NCBI GenBank assembly: GCA_009785435.1
Contig: WQWG01000041.1
Coordinates: 1 to 6,655, forward strand
Length of the DNA stretch: 6,655 nt
Source of the DNA: Clostridiales bacterium
GTDB taxonomy: Bacteria > Bacillota > Clostridia > Peptostreptococcales > Anaerovoracaceae
Direction of reading: 5' to 3'
Shown here: piece after piece, positions 4,996 to 6,655 of the stretch
Position numbering within the stretch: the first letter of the stretch is position 1
Layout of the letters: every line of letters begins with the position of its first letter
Translations under genes and position numbers: made by a program
The notes under the pieces: model-generated
What the model saw: only the letters and a program-made list of their open reading frames with translations
Databases searched by the model: none
What the model was told of the DNA's origin: nothing

Positions 4996-6655
4996 CTAGT
5001 TCCTTAAAAATTCAGGCAGGTCATCGTAAATGTTGGAATCAATGACGTTCTCACCAAGATCCTCATCCGGATCGCGATTCACCGGCATATCATCAATAGG
5101 CGGCATGTCATTCGGCTCGTCCGGTTCATCCAATTCGTCCGGGTCAAGTTCAGGCTCAGACTCTTGTGTGTGGTGTCTTCCTTCCCAGTCAAACTCCCAC
5201 GGCGCGTTTGTATTGATCGGATACAGGTTTGGATCGGGGTTGTGGACGAAGCAGTAAAAATGAGGCACTTCAAAGCGGAAATCCCTGACTGCCGGATCGG
5301 GTACATATGGCCTCCGGACGCCGAACGCCGCAACGGTGTGCGGGCATAGAGGCGTTGCAAGATGCCAAGAGTGCGTGCATACGTTAACAAAAACGTGCAC
5401 GTTATCCACTTCTTGTGGTTCTGTTCCGCGGATAAAGAATTCGCTCCTGCTTCCTCGATGGCCGAAAGCACTTATTTCGGACGGAAGCATACCGCTTGTT
5501 GTATCGATCGTCACACTGATCACATTTGGCGGCGCAGAAGCAAGCTGACCTGTGGGCAGGCCTTCGCTGACTTGCCTCATGATCCTGCTCCATAACCTTG
5601 AAGCTGCCACACTGCCTTGACTCAACTGAATATTCACATCGTTTCCGATCCAGAGTGAAGCCGTGTATTGCGGTGTAAAGCCTACAAACCAAGCGTCAAA
5701 GTTGTCATTTGTGGTACCGGTTTTTCCCGCAACGGGTTGTGTGCCGATTGCAGCTTGTTGGTTTGTGCCTACGGTAACGTTGGTTCTGAGCATATCCTGC
5801 GTGATGAAAGCAACACCCGGATCCATCGCCTGCGTCGTGATCGGAATGTTTTGAAGCAGGATGTCACCGTTCCGATTGGTTACTTTGGTATAGGAAATCG
5901 GCTCAACGTAAGCGCCTCGATTTGCGATCGAGCCAAATGCACCCGCCATTTCAAGCGGGGAGATGCCTCTGGTCATGCCTCCCAAAGCAAGCGCTGCTGC
6001 GTTTATATCGTTTACCGAGCCGGAAAGCTCTATGGTGGAGACACCGATTCTCTGGAGGAACTGACTTGAAAACTCAGGCGTTATTTCATTCAGAACCTTG
6101 ACCGCGGCGACGTTGATCGATTGTTCAATCGAGACACGCATGGAAGAAAGCCCAAGAAATGCGTTGTACCAGTTTCTTGGCCATTGCCTGCCGCCTACCG
6201 TCATCGGCGCGTCATCGATGACGCTTCCCGCTGTCCAGAACTGTCCATACAGGTGATCGACAGACTCGTCACTACTTGGGGGGAATATGGTTCTTCCGTT
6301 GTTTAACGCATCAACGCTCAATTGGAGCGCAGGGGCATAGACACCGATCGGTTTGATCGACGATCCCGGCTGTCTCGGACTGTCGGCACGGTTGAACAAC
6401 ATTCGGCCTATGATTTGTCTGCCGCCTACCATCGCCCTGATTTCCCCGGTCTGATGGTCGAGGATGACCATTGCGGACTGAGGCTGGACGACTCGTTGCT
6501 GCAAAGCGTAGCCTGTGCTTGCGATGGTCAGGCCGTTCTCCGATTCGGTAAAAAAGTTGGGCCTGTCTACAAAGAATTGCGCGGAAACGATCAAGTTGCC
6601 ATCGCTGTCTCTGGTTTTATATTCTCTTGCGATGGAGATAAAGCCACCGTTTATG
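4996..6655 (-). CDS. Class A penicillin-binding protein, C-terminal part (5' end beyond window)
   Basis: The frame is open to the right edge, so 552 complete codons of a longer gene are seen. The TTG at 6592-6594 is internal, because INGGFISIAREYKTRDSDGN is read in frame before it. The transpeptidase domain begins near MVILDHQTGEIRAMVGGR and has all three active-site motifs. SSIK, with the catalytic Ser first, is at 6352-6363 within PGSSIKP; SIN is at 6112-6120 and KTG at 5716-5724 (AGKTGTTNDNFDAWFVG). Family knowledge places a membrane anchor and glycosyltransferase domain upstream, outside the window. The enzyme would polymerise and cross-link peptidoglycan outside the membrane and be a beta-lactam target. 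After the catalytic domain come three Cys (VNVCTHSWHLATPLCP, FYCFVH), then a Pro/Asp/Glu-rich tail of about 55 residues. I cannot tell which PBP1 paralogue it is. It converges on dnaJ and shares its terminator. Confidence 0.93.
   Translation of the reverse strand, partial: INGGFISIAREYKTRDSDGNLIVSAQFFVDRPNFFTESENGLTIASTGYALQQRVVQPQSAMVILDHQTGEIRAMVGGRQIIGRMLFNRADSPRQPGSSIKPIGVYAPALQLSVDALNNGRTIFPPSSDESVDHLYGQFWTAGSVIDDAPMTVGGRQWPRNWYNAFLGLSSMRVSIEQSINVAAVKVLNEITPEFSSQFLQRIGVSTIELSGSVNDINAAALALGGMTRGISPLEMAGAFGSIANRGAYVEPISYTKVTNRNGDILLQNIPITTQAMDPGVAFITQDMLRTNVTVGTNQQAAIGTQPVAGKTGTTNDNFDAWFVGFTPQYTASLWIGNDVNIQLSQGSVAASRLWSRIMRQVSEGLPTGQLASAPPNVISVTIDTTSGMLPSEISAFGHRGSRSEFFIRGTEPQEVDNVHVFVNVCTHSWHLATPLCPHTVAAFGVRRPYVPDPAVRDFRFEVPHFYCFVHNPDPNLYPINTNAPWEFDWEGRHHTQESEPELDPDELDEPDEPNDMPPIDDMPVNRDPDEDLGENVIDSNIYDDLPEFLRN
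5114..5149 (-). repeat. Imperfect 9-nt tandem repeat encoding the acidic PBP tail
   Basis: On the plus strand the units are GGCTCGTCC, GGTTCATCC and AATTCGTCC (5114-5140), then a decayed GGGTCAAGT (5141-5149). In the minus-strand gene they encode three-residue steps DPD-EL-DEP-DEP in the C-terminal tail. The period is a multiple of three, so gain or loss of units would keep the frame. Confidence 0.5.

Noticed and set aside
6592..6594. TTG as the start of the PBP gene
   Set aside because: The frame stays open with sensible residues to position 6654, and a class A PBP needs an upstream anchor and glycosyltransferase domain. The gene is cut by the window edge.
1..6655. CRISPR arrays, tRNA or rRNA genes, insertion sequences, riboswitches or a novel defence system
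   Set aside because: I saw no regularly spaced direct repeats, tRNA-like cloverleaf, transposase frame or terminal repeats. Almost all of the window is explained by five conserved genes and their signals.

Overview
The window is a low-to-moderate GC bacterial segment. It most likely comes from a Bacillota (Firmicutes) chromosome, and within that from the Clostridia. Four things point this way: the gene order hrcA-grpE-dnaK-dnaJ, a perfect CIRCE operator in front of hrcA, a DnaK lacking the roughly 24-residue N-terminal insert found in diderm DnaKs, and strong purine-rich ribosome binding sites before the genes whose starts are visible. No genus can be fixed from the sequence alone.

Layout: positions 1-124 hold an A/T-rich leader with a short A/T-only palindrome, a sigma-A type promoter and CIRCE. 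A four-gene plus-strand heat-shock operon follows: hrcA (125-1171), grpE (1164-1703, overlapping hrcA by 8 nt), dnaK (1773-3644) and dnaJ (3759-4916). The dnaK-dnaJ gap is 114 nt. It carries a perfect 16-bp stem-loop and then a weaker second hairpin, with no T-tract after either on the plus strand. A bidirectional intrinsic terminator at 4943-4984 closes the operon. On the minus strand, converging on that terminator, is the 3' part of a class A penicillin-binding protein gene. It is open to the right edge of the window, so its 5' part is missing.

How the genes work together: HrcA should bind CIRCE and block the promoter. By family knowledge its folding depends on GroEL, so heat stress titrates the chaperone and relieves repression. 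DnaK, DnaJ and GrpE form the ATP-driven Hsp70 cycle: DnaJ delivers substrate and stimulates ATP hydrolysis, and GrpE exchanges ADP. The PBP gene makes cell-wall peptidoglycan and is unrelated to the operon apart from sharing the terminator.

This is mostly an ordinary, conserved chromosomal region. I found no convincing undescribed system. The least explained element is the paired stem-loop between dnaK and dnaJ. Smaller points of interest are two well-placed grpE starts, the palindrome upstream of the promoter, and an acidic, repeat-encoded tail plus a possible insertion in the PBP.
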